A DNA stretch of 15,719 bases from positions 1-15,719 of the forward strand of contig UQPP01000040.1 of assembly GCA_900543025.1 (NCBI GenBank). Reading direction: 5' to 3'. The notes under the pieces are model-generated. The model did no database searches. It saw nothing but the letters and a program-made list of their open reading frames with translations, and was not told the origin of the DNA. Numbering within the stretch: the first letter of the stretch is position 1; every line of letters begins with the position of its first letter. This stretch comes from an uncultured Collinsella sp. (GTDB taxonomy: Bacteria; Actinomycetota; Coriobacteriia; Coriobacteriales; Coriobacteriaceae). Positions 1 through 6,358 of this stretch are shown here, one piece after another. A program made the position numbers and the translations under genes.

Positions 1-1
1 G

Positions 2-283
2 CAGACCATCCCCGAGGACTTCGCACGCAACCAGAAGGTGCACCACTGCTATATCGTGCGCCGCCTGCCCATCGAGGATGCCATGGCCGAGGTCGGCTTT
101 AGCGCCGAGGAGATTGCCGAGCGTGTCGAGGAGCTGCGCAACCCCGAGGCCCGCAAGCCTCGCGCGGCAGTGCCTGGCCATGTGCACGCCGGCGACGGCA
201 AGCCGCACGTCACCGGCAGCCCCTCCCCCGCCGGCAAGCCCAAAAAGAAGAAGTTCTACGCCAGCAAGCCCAAAGGCAAATAA
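2..283 (+). CDS. C-terminal fragment of an unidentified protein with a Lys-rich tail
   Basis: The frame is open from the left edge to a TAA at 281-283, so only the last 93 codons are visible and the start lies outside the window. The GTG at 38 is an internal valine (reads QKVHHCYIVRRLP), not a start, because coding-like sequence continues upstream without a break. The fragment has a short helical region (around DAMAEVGFSAEEIAERVEEL), then a low-complexity tail rich in Pro, Gly, Lys and His that ends in KPKKKKFYASKPKGK. Basic tails like this are common on nucleic-acid-binding proteins, but I do not recognise the family and assign no function. The gene converges on kdpE, with a long hairpin between the two stop codons. 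Confidence 0.7.
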   Translation, partial: QTIPEDFARNQKVHHCYIVRRLPIEDAMAEVGFSAEEIAERVEELRNPEARKPRAAVPGHVHAGDGKPHVTGSPSPAGKPKKKKFYASKPKGK

Positions 284-287
284 CAAA

Positions 288-352
288 GTTGCGGTGGAAT
301 ACGGACTGCTTTGCCTGAAATTAGGCAAATTTAGACCGTATTTCACCGCAAC
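288..352. terminator. Nested 17-bp hairpin between convergent genes
   Basis: Outer arms at 288-304 and 336-352 are complementary over 17 bp with a single G·T pair. A second perfect 7-bp stem sits inside (TTTGCCT at 310-316, AGGCAAA at 323-329, loop GAAATT). The structure fills the gap between the stop of the first gene (283, +) and the stop of kdpE (378, -). On the - strand it is followed by a weak T-rich run (CTTTGTTATTTG), so it may end the kdpE transcript. The + side has no T-tract. It may equally be a dispersed palindromic repeat used as a terminator. Confidence 0.55.
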
Positions 353-377
353 TCATATTGGGATGGTGGTTGGCAAT

Positions 378-1091
378 CTAGCCTTGGGTGACCAGGCGAT
401 AGCCGATACCCACATGCGTCTGGATATAGCGCGGGTGCGCGGGGTCGGACTCGATCTTCTTACGCAACGTGCCCATAAAGACACGCAGGCTCGCCAGGTC
501 GCTCTTAGTTGCCGTACCCCAAATCTCGTGCAGGATAGACTGGTGCGTCAGCACCTTGTCGGCGTTATGCGCCAGCAGGCACAGGAGCTTGTACTCGATC
601 GGCGTCAGATGCAGCTCCTCGCCATCCATCGTGGCGATGCCGGCATCAAAATCGATATGCAGCTCACCGGTATCGAACGAGCCCTCGGAGGCAACGCCAC
701 CCGTTTGCGCATACGAAAGGCGCCTGAGCGTCGTGCGAATGCGTGCAAGCAGTTCCTCGACCGAAAACGGCTTGGTCAGATAGTCGTCGGCACCGGCATC
801 GAGCGCGCGGATTTTGTCCGCATCCTCGCTGCGCGCCGAGACCACGATAATCGGCATGCCCGACCATGCGCGCACCGACTCCACCACCTTGACGCCGTCC
901 ATATCGGGCAGGCCCAGATCGAGCAGCACAATGCTCGGTGCCTGCGATGAGGCGGCGGCGATGGCGGCATGGGCAGTCTCAACGGCCATATGACGCAAGC
1001 CGTGCGCCTCGAGCGCGGCAACGATAAGGTTGCGGACGGCGGGGTCGTCCTCAACGACCAAGATGAGCGGTTTTACGGCAGAGTTCGGCAC
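378..1091 (-). CDS. kdpE: KdpE-like OmpR-family response regulator
   Basis: A 237-aa protein of typical KdpE length. Residues 8-120 form a receiver domain: acidic pair E14-D15-D16, phosphoacceptor D58 in VLLDLGLPDMDG, switch Ser85 and conserved Lys107 in LTKPF. A winged-helix DNA-binding domain follows (about 140-237), with the OmpR-type core LTPIEYKLLCLLAHN and the C-terminal GIGYRL. I chose the GTG at 1091 because AAGGAG lies 7 nt upstream. That site overlaps the last codons of kdpD, whose TAG is at 1096-1098, so the two genes are tightly and probably translationally coupled. A longer in-frame start would run back into kdpD and has no support. In the known family, KdpE activates potassium-uptake genes after phosphotransfer from KdpD. 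No kdpFABC lies in view, so kup is the obvious local candidate target (inference). Confidence 0.9.
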   Translation of the reverse strand: MPNSAVKPLILVVEDDPAVRNLIVAALEAHGLRHMAVETAHAAIAAASSQAPSIVLLDLGLPDMDGVKVVESVRAWSGMPIIVVSARSEDADKIRALDAGADDYLTKPFSVEELLARIRTTLRRLSYAQTGGVASEGSFDTGELHIDFDAGIATMDGEELHLTPIEYKLLCLLAHNADKVLTHQSILHEIWGTATKSDLASLRVFMGTLRKKIESDPAHPRYIQTHVGIGYRLVTQG

Positions 1092-1095
1092 GGCG

Positions 1096-2721
1096 CTACT
1101 CCTTATCAAACGAAACATCGGCGACGGGAAGCTCAATCGTAAAGACCGAGCCGTGCGGGTCCGCCGCGGCAACCTCTATGCTACCGCCATGCGCCAGCGC
1201 AATGGAGCGGCAGAGCGAAAGCCCCAGGCCCACACTACGGTGGCTGTCGGCCAGGCCATGGTTGGCGGTATAGAACGACTCAAAGATCCGCTCGCGATCC
1301 TCGGGTGCGATGCCCGGACCATCATCGGCCACCGAGCACGCCACGCGTCCATCGTCGACGCTAATCGAAATCATGATATGCGAGCCTGCGGGCGTATAGG
1401 TGATGGCGTTGTTCACCAGATTGACCACCAGCTGCACCATCAGGCGCGCATCGACGTTGACGAGCGCCGGCTCATCGCACGCCACCACCTTAAGGTCGTG
1501 CTCGCGCACGGCAGGGTTCACGTGGCGCAGCGCCTCCTCGACGATATCGTCCATGAGCTCGAGTGTGGTCGACAGGCGCATACCGCCACCCTCGAGCTTG
1601 GTGATGGCGAGCAGGTTCTCGACGGTGGCGTTGAGCCATTGTGCATCCGAGCGAATGGAAAGGAGCAGGCCGCGGCGCGTCTGGGCATCGAGCACCGCGG
1701 TGCCGGTCGAGCCCTGATCGAGCAGGACATCGGCATTGCCCGAAATACTGGTAAGCGGTGTGCGCAGGTCGTGCGAGATGGAGCGCAGCAGGTTGGCGCG
1801 CAGCTGTTCGTTTTTGGCGAGCACCGCCGCTTCCTCGCGGGCCTCCATGGCGCGGGCGCGGTCGAGCGCCAGCTCGCCTTCGCTCACGATGGCATCGGCA
1901 AGTGTCCGCTCCTCATGCGTCAGCACGTTGGGCTCGGCAACGATAGCCAGCACGCCCACCACCGAGGCGGGGTCGCCCGAGCGCGCGAAGCCGTCGCCTG
2001 TGCGAACCGTCAGGTAGATGCCATAAAACGCTGAGCCACCATAGGTGGCATCGAGCGGCGTTCCCACATAGGCGGACGCCGAGAGCCGCGGCGGCATCTG
2101 CGGCGCCGGCTCGTGCACCGGGGCGGCATCGCCCACGGCTGTGTACGTCGCACGCGGCAGCAGGTCATCGCCCTCGGCGTCGGCGCTGTACCACACGACC
2201 GGACAGCCCGAAAGACGTGCCAGCTGCGTTGCCATGGCATGGACAATCTGCTGCTGATCGGCGCACCGCTGCAGCATACGGTTGGTCTCGAGCACCATAT
2301 GCGTACGGCGGTCGCTGGCAGCGGCCTGCGCCAAAGCGCGACGCAGGGCCAAGGCAATCGAGCTCGACACAAGCGAGACCACGAACATGATGAAGAACAT
2401 GCCGGGATAGCCGCGGTCGATAAGCGACAGCGAGTAGCGCGGGTCGACAAACAAGAAGTTGTAGAGCGCCACGGCGGCAGCCGAGCTCAGCAAGCAATAC
2501 AGGCGACTCCAGGTAAAGAATGCGCACAGCTGAACGGCGAACACATAGACGATCATGATGCTCGGCGCGAGACCCGGATGGTCGAGCAGCGCACCCACAA
2601 TCGTCGCCGCGACCAACAGCCCCACCGATACGCAAGCGTCATACAGAGGAGTGCGGCGCGTCAGCGTTGTGCGCCGCCACCAAAAGCTATCGGCAATATC
2701 GCCGTCCGTACGGACGTCCAT
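1096..2721 (-). CDS. kdpD: KdpD-type sensor histidine kinase lacking the N-terminal KdpD/USP sensory domains
   Basis: The product is 541 aa, against about 900 for full-length KdpD. It starts almost directly with the four-helix DUF4118-type membrane region (about 30-47, 51-69, 73-91, 106-126). A GAF-like stretch (about 145-265) and the kinase core follow: H-box SISHDLRTPL with His317, N-box around N434-N438 (QLVVNLVNNAITYTP), G1 DDGPG (466-470) and G2 GLGL (498-501). All catalytic motifs are present. What is missing is the cytoplasmic N-terminal KdpD domain with its Walker-type motif and the universal-stress domain, which in other bacteria sense ligands such as c-di-AMP. No remnant of them is visible upstream, where 110 nt of hairpin sequence and a separate small gene lie. 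ATG at 2721 has a purine-rich AGAGAGGGG about 11 nt upstream. It overlaps nothing and is coupled to kdpE. Confidence 0.88.
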   Translation of the reverse strand: MDVRTDGDIADSFWWRRTTLTRRTPLYDACVSVGLLVAATIVGALLDHPGLAPSIMIVYVFAVQLCAFFTWSRLYCLLSSAAAVALYNFLFVDPRYSLSLIDRGYPGMFFIMFVVSLVSSSIALALRRALAQAAASDRRTHMVLETNRMLQRCADQQQIVHAMATQLARLSGCPVVWYSADAEGDDLLPRATYTAVGDAAPVHEPAPQMPPRLSASAYVGTPLDATYGGSAFYGIYLTVRTGDGFARSGDPASVVGVLAIVAEPNVLTHEERTLADAIVSEGELALDRARAMEAREEAAVLAKNEQLRANLLRSISHDLRTPLTSISGNADVLLDQGSTGTAVLDAQTRRGLLLSIRSDAQWLNATVENLLAITKLEGGGMRLSTTLELMDDIVEEALRHVNPAVREHDLKVVACDEPALVNVDARLMVQLVVNLVNNAITYTPAGSHIMISISVDDGRVACSVADDGPGIAPEDRERIFESFYTANHGLADSHRSVGLGLSLCRSIALAHGGSIEVAAADPHGSVFTIELPVADVSFDKE

Positions 2722-2741
2722 CAGCGCCCCGCCCCTCTCTC

Positions 2742-2800
2742 AAAAACAAAAACCACCACAAGGGACAGGCACCTTTGTGGTGGTTTCCCTTGTGGTGGTT
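2742..2800 (-). terminator. U-tailed hairpin with two competing 5' arms (terminator or attenuator) ahead of kdpD
   Basis: Read on the - strand, two near-identical arms come first: AACCACCACAAGGG (2800-2787) and AAACCACCACAA (2786-2775). A single 3' arm ends at 2750 and is followed by the T-rich run TTTGTTTTTG. The distal arm pairs perfectly over 14 bp with 2764-2751. The proximal arm pairs perfectly over 12 bp with 2761-2750. The two stems are mutually exclusive. Stem plus T-tract is the standard intrinsic-terminator layout, so transcription from kup and the small gene should stop here at least partly. The loop contains GGTGCCTGTCCC, a motif that recurs in REP-type repeats of other bacteria (general knowledge), so this may be a co-opted repeat. 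Confidence 0.65.
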
Positions 2801-2831
2801 CCAAGTGTATAGCCTTTGCAGCCTGCGGTCG

Positions 2832-3026
2832 CTAGACAAACAGCACGTGCGCGAGCAGGGCACACACGCACACCGCTCCAAATACCAGTGCCACAATCGA
2901 GATCACGCGGTCGGCCATATCCATGTTGGCACGGTTCGTAAAGAACCGATCTTCGGCGGCGTCGGCGCGTGCCTCACGTACCAGCTCGGCAACCACCTCG
3001 CGGCCACCAAGCATCTTTGCATCCAT
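2832..3026 (-). CDS. Small single-pass membrane protein between kup and kdpD
   Basis: A 64-aa protein starting MDAKMLGGRE. The N-terminal 40 residues are charged and helix-prone (VVAELVREARADAAEDRFF), and residues 41-64 are one hydrophobic segment ending at the C-terminus, giving a tail-anchored topology. I chose ATG 3026 because GGGGAGG lies 6 nt upstream. The longer ORF from 3059 has no well-placed ribosome site. The gene lies 61 nt after the kup stop on the same strand and about 110 nt before kdpD. I know no family for it. It is longer than the ~30-aa KdpF stabilising peptide and does not resemble it. Its position suggests an accessory or regulatory subunit of Kup or the kinase (inference only). 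Confidence 0.65.
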   Translation of the reverse strand: MDAKMLGGREVVAELVREARADAAEDRFFTNRANMDMADRVISIVALVFGAVCVCALLAHVLFV

Positions 3027-3087
3027 GTTTGCCTCCCCGGTCTCAATCTTGTCCATCAAAAACCAACTCCGTGCAACCTGTCGGCGC

Positions 3088-5115
3088 CTACGGGCGTTCG
3101 TTGGGAGCCAGGCGTTGCATCTTGTTCACGGCCTTGAACTTGGTGAACAGCGGCACGTACTCAAAGCTCACGTTGGAGTTCTCCAGGCCGTACCAGCGTG
3201 CGGGCGTGCCGGCGGCGCGGCGAATGATGTACTTGAGCGTGATGGCCGTACGCTCGCTCGGCTCCACATCGCTTTCAGGCGCCAGAAGCTTACGAATCAG
3301 GACGAACTTGAACGTGCCGATGTTACCCGGATCCTTGTAGACCGAGTAGTCATGCGTCTGCGGCGGCAGCTCGCCGGTGGCAGCCAGGTCCTGAACAACC
3401 TGACGCAGGTAGGCATTGACGCGCTGGTTGATCTTGTAGCCCAGGTACAGATGCACGCGGAACACGTAGTCGGTGCCGAACGTCTCGACCGAATAGGCAA
3501 AGGTGTGCGGCTCGTCCATGGTCTCGACATTCACAAACCACCAGGCGCGGGCGCGCTTGGGATGCTTGTCCAAGATCGAATAGACGATATCGCGGTCGAT
3601 GTAGTCGGTATGGGTGTCCTTGGTCAGGTACACGACGTTGTCGCTCATGCGCTCGTAACGGTCGTCGTCGCGCAGGCGCTTGAGCTGCGGCAGGTAGCTG
3701 CGCAGCGGCAGCAGCGTAAACTGGCGCTGCTCGACCGCCGTGCCGTTGTACCAGCACACCATAATGCCCATGATGAGTGCAGCCATGAGGATGGTGAAGT
3801 AGCCGCCGTGGAAGAACTTGGTGAGCGAGCTCACGAAGAAGAAGCCTTCGAGCAAAAGGAAGAAGGCTGCGAAGATCCACGGAGCAACCTTGAGCTTGCG
3901 CTCCTCGTGCAGGTAGAAGAAGAGCAGCAGCGTGGTGCACATCATTGTCAGCGTAATGGCAAGGCCGTAGGCGGCTTCCATATGCGCCGAGTTCTGGAAC
4001 AGCAGTACCACGATGACGCAGCCGACAAGCATGACGTTGTTGACCATGGGGATGTAGAGCTGGCCCTTGGTCTCGGCAGGGTAGAAGACCTGCATGTGCG
4101 GCATGAGATCCAGACGGCTGGCCTCGGACACCAGCGAGAATGCGCCGGTGATGAGCGCCTGCGAGGCAATGATGGCCGCGACGGTGGAAAGGCCGACGGC
4201 AAACGGGCGCAGGCCCGGGGCGAGCATCTGGTAGAACGGGTTGAGGTCGGCAATGCCCATGAGCTCGGGGTTGGCAGCGTTGTTCATAAGCCAAGCGCCC
4301 TGGCCCATATAGGAAAGCAGCAGGCAGCACTTAACGAACGGCCAGGTAGCGTAGATGTTGCCGCGGCCGACGTGGCCCATGTCGGAGTAGAGCGCCTCGG
4401 CACCGGTGGTGGCGAGGAAGCAGCTGCCCAGAATCATGATGCCCGCGTGGTTGTTGGGGCTCAGCAAAAAGGCGATGCCGCGCACCGGGTTGAGGCACAG
4501 CAGCACGGCGGGGTGCTGGAAGACAAAGAACAGACCCGTGCCGCCCAGGAACAGGAACCACAGCGTCATGATGGGGCCAAAGGCGTGACCGATCTTGGCC
4601 GTACCGATGCGCTGTACCAAGAAGAGCACGATGATGATGGCGAGCGTAATGGCGACGACGCGGCCCTGGTCATCGCCCAGCACGGCATGGACCGCCGGGA
4701 TGGTGCGCAGGCCCTCGATGGCCGTGGTAACGGTAACGGCCGGCGTCAGGATGCCGTCGGCGAGCAGCGCGGCGCCACCCAGCATGGCGGGGATGATAAG
4801 CCACTTGCCGCAGCGCTTGACCAGGCTGTACAGGGCAAAGATGCCGCCCTCACCATGGTTATCGGCGCGCAGCGAGATGAGCACATACTTGATGGTGGTC
4901 AGCAACGTGACCGTCCACACGACAAGGGAGAGCGCGCCGAGCACGAACTCCTCCGTGACGCTTCCGATGCCGCCGTTGCCGGCAACGAGCGCCTTGGTTA
5001 CATACATAGGACTGGTGCCGATATCGCCGTACACCACGCCCAGCGTGACGAGCATCGCCGAGATGCTCACAGGAATCGCAGCGTGCGAGGCTGCCTCCTT
5101 GGCCTTTTGTTCCAT
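3088..5115 (-). CDS. kup: Kup-family potassium uptake permease
   Basis: A 675-aa protein, slightly longer than E. coli Kup (622 aa). The family signature GVVYGDIGTSPMYV is at about residues 26-39, followed by about 12 hydrophobic helices to roughly residue 450. A hydrophilic C-terminal domain (last ~200 residues) contains VETMDEPHTFAYSVETFGTDYVFRVHL-type sequence expected of Kup. It imports K+, probably with protons, across the cytoplasmic membrane. I chose ATG 5115, with GGGAGG 10 nt upstream. The apparent longer start at 5133 is a TTG that contains this ribosome site. It is the first gene of a same-strand set kup, small membrane protein, kdpD, kdpE. A short leader of about 30 nt follows a TATAAT box, leaving no room for a c-di-AMP riboswitch of the kind that often precedes potassium transporters. 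Confidence 0.93.
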   Translation of the reverse strand: MEQKAKEAASHAAIPVSISAMLVTLGVVYGDIGTSPMYVTKALVAGNGGIGSVTEEFVLGALSLVVWTVTLLTTIKYVLISLRADNHGEGGIFALYSLVKRCGKWLIIPAMLGGAALLADGILTPAVTVTTAIEGLRTIPAVHAVLGDDQGRVVAITLAIIIVLFLVQRIGTAKIGHAFGPIMTLWFLFLGGTGLFFVFQHPAVLLCLNPVRGIAFLLSPNNHAGIMILGSCFLATTGAEALYSDMGHVGRGNIYATWPFVKCCLLLSYMGQGAWLMNNAANPELMGIADLNPFYQMLAPGLRPFAVGLSTVAAIIASQALITGAFSLVSEASRLDLMPHMQVFYPAETKGQLYIPMVNNVMLVGCVIVVLLFQNSAHMEAAYGLAITLTMMCTTLLLFFYLHEERKLKVAPWIFAAFFLLLEGFFFVSSLTKFFHGGYFTILMAALIMGIMVCWYNGTAVEQRQFTLLPLRSYLPQLKRLRDDDRYERMSDNVVYLTKDTHTDYIDRDIVYSILDKHPKRARAWWFVNVETMDEPHTFAYSVETFGTDYVFRVHLYLGYKINQRVNAYLRQVVQDLAATGELPPQTHDYSVYKDPGNIGTFKFVLIRKLLAPESDVEPSERTAITLKYIIRRAAGTPARWYGLENSNVSFEYVPLFTKFKAVNKMQRLAPNERP

Positions 5116-5150
5116 AAGCCGGTTTCCTCCCAACTTTAATGTTCGAAGGG

Positions 5151-5156
5151 ATTATA
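5151..5156 (-). promoter_or_regulatory. Candidate -10 box for kup
   Basis: On the - strand the sequence reads TATAAT, a perfect sigma-70 -10 hexamer, about 36-41 nt before the kup start codon. The expected -35 position, 17 nt further upstream, reads roughly GTGCAA, which is a poor match. The promoter may therefore need an activator, which would fit KdpE control, but no KdpE site can be confirmed by eye. Confidence 0.5.
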
Positions 5157-5240
5157 GGTAATCGGCCTGCACTTGCACGGCACCGTTTTCCCAGCTAGAT
5201 AAACATTTATACGGCCTTTAGGCCACCACGGCGATATGGA

Positions 5241-5271
5241 ATGTGGCAAAGGGACTGCCCCTTTGCCACAT
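5241..5271. repeat. Perfect 13-bp palindromic hairpin (REP-like) downstream of the nitroreductase gene
   Basis: Arms ATGTGGCAAAGGG (5241-5253) and its exact complement at 5259-5271 enclose a 5-nt loop. It begins 3 nt after the nitroreductase stop codon (5275, - strand). No T-tract follows on either strand, so it is not a classical intrinsic terminator. Its centre on the - strand (AAAGGGGCAGTCCCTTT) resembles the centre of the 2750-2800 hairpin (AAAGGTGCCTGTCCCTT), which suggests that both belong to one palindromic repeat family. It could still protect the 3' end of the message. Confidence 0.6.
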
Positions 5272-5274
5272 CTG

Positions 5275-6144
5275 TCATTTTCCGAGCCAGTTTTTGAACC
5301 ACCACTCCATGGAGCGGCTCATCTCGGCCATAAAGGGACTCGTGTGTTTGCGGGTGTAGATATCCACCACGCGCTCGCCCACCTCGCGGGCATGCGGACG
5401 GAACATCGCGTCCATCTCGGCCACCTGCGCGTCCATAGTCGCAGCATCGGCGCGGCAGTAGCGCTCCTCGTGCACCAGGTTCACCACGGGATGCGCAATG
5501 GCCGGACGCTCCTTACGGGGCGTGCCGATGATGAGCATCGACAGCGGCATGGTATACGGAGGCAGATCGAGCAGCTCGGCCACTTCCTCGGCATTCTCGA
5601 CGATATCACCGATGTAGCAGCTCCCCAGGCCCAGGGCCTCGGCGGCGACCACGGCGTTTTGCGCAGCGATCACGGCGTCCTGGGCCGCGATGGCAAAGTC
5701 ACCCAAACCCGGTGCACGGCGGGGCGCCTTGCCCGTGCGCTCGACAAACTCGGGCTCAAAGCAGCCCACGTGCTCAAACAGATCGATCCACTTGGCATAG
5801 TCGACCACAAATATAAGTGCCCAGGGCGCCTTGGCGATCATGGGCTGGTGGTCGCACAGGTCGGCCAGACGATCCAGCGTAGCCTGCTCGCGAATGCTCA
5901 CGATGGAATACATCATCATGGCGCCCGCCGACGGCGCGCGACTCGCCGCATGCAAAATTGCCGCCCGCTGCTCGTCGGTCACCGCCACGGGACGGTCGTC
6001 GTCATCACGCGCGAAGGCACGCGTGGAGGAACGGTGCTCCAACGTGTCCAGCACCGCATTGCCCGTCGTCTCGACCGGATAGCCGCCCGCGTCCATGCCA
6101 GCGTCCACGTCACCCGCACTCGTCATACAAGCCCGTTCGTTCAT
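5275..6144 (-). CDS. FMN-dependent nitroreductase-family oxidoreductase
   Basis: A 289-aa protein. After a non-conserved N-terminal extension of about 30 residues comes the FMN-phosphate signature HRSSTRAF (37-44), then the second flavin segment APSAGAMMMYS (70-80). The third, EALGLGSCYIGDI (169-181), is the Gly-rich stretch typical of NfsA/FRP-type nitroreductases. The family forms cytoplasmic homodimers that transfer electrons from NAD(P)H through FMN to nitro compounds, quinones or other acceptors; the substrate here cannot be read from sequence. ATG 6144 has GAGG 8 nt upstream. The C-terminus, about 60 residues beyond the core and rich in Trp and Met (MEWWFKNWLGK), may form part of the dimer or substrate lid. 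It is a single gene, divergent from the sulfatase gene across 214 nt in which I find no convincing promoter on either strand. Confidence 0.88.
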   Translation of the reverse strand: MNERACMTSAGDVDAGMDAGGYPVETTGNAVLDTLEHRSSTRAFARDDDDRPVAVTDEQRAAILHAASRAPSAGAMMMYSIVSIREQATLDRLADLCDHQPMIAKAPWALIFVVDYAKWIDLFEHVGCFEPEFVERTGKAPRRAPGLGDFAIAAQDAVIAAQNAVVAAEALGLGSCYIGDIVENAEEVAELLDLPPYTMPLSMLIIGTPRKERPAIAHPVVNLVHEERYCRADAATMDAQVAEMDAMFRPHAREVGERVVDIYTRKHTSPFMAEMSRSMEWWFKNWLGK

Positions 6145-6358
6145 CGCCTCATCCTCGCCAATTCTTTAAGAAGCCTTTACGTTTCCGTGTAATTCCCGTC
6201 CATTATCGCGCAGGTCGCCACTACATTGCGCCACACCGCCACACGTGCGCGTTAATATGGCTGGTTGTTGTGCGCAGCCACCAATTGCAGCGCATATCTT
6301 GGTAACAATCGGGTAAACCCCCGCTTTCGTAGGTTTTAAGTTTGTGAGGAGTCTCAGC

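Noticed and set aside
2703..2716. Perfect 14-bp palindrome CGTCCGTACGGACG at the start of kdpD
   Set aside because: It lies within codons 2-7 of kdpD in GC-rich sequence, with no supporting second site. It could fold in the mRNA near the start, but I cannot separate this from chance.
2923..5139. 738-aa + strand frame antisense to kup
   Set aside because: It is low-complexity, rich in His, Arg, Glu and Gln, and an exact shadow of kup, which has a clear family signature, ribosome site and promoter.
5116..5150. c-di-AMP (ydaO-type) riboswitch ahead of kup
   Set aside because: Expected from other potassium-transporter genes, but the leader after the TATAAT box is only about 30 nt, too short for that riboswitch.
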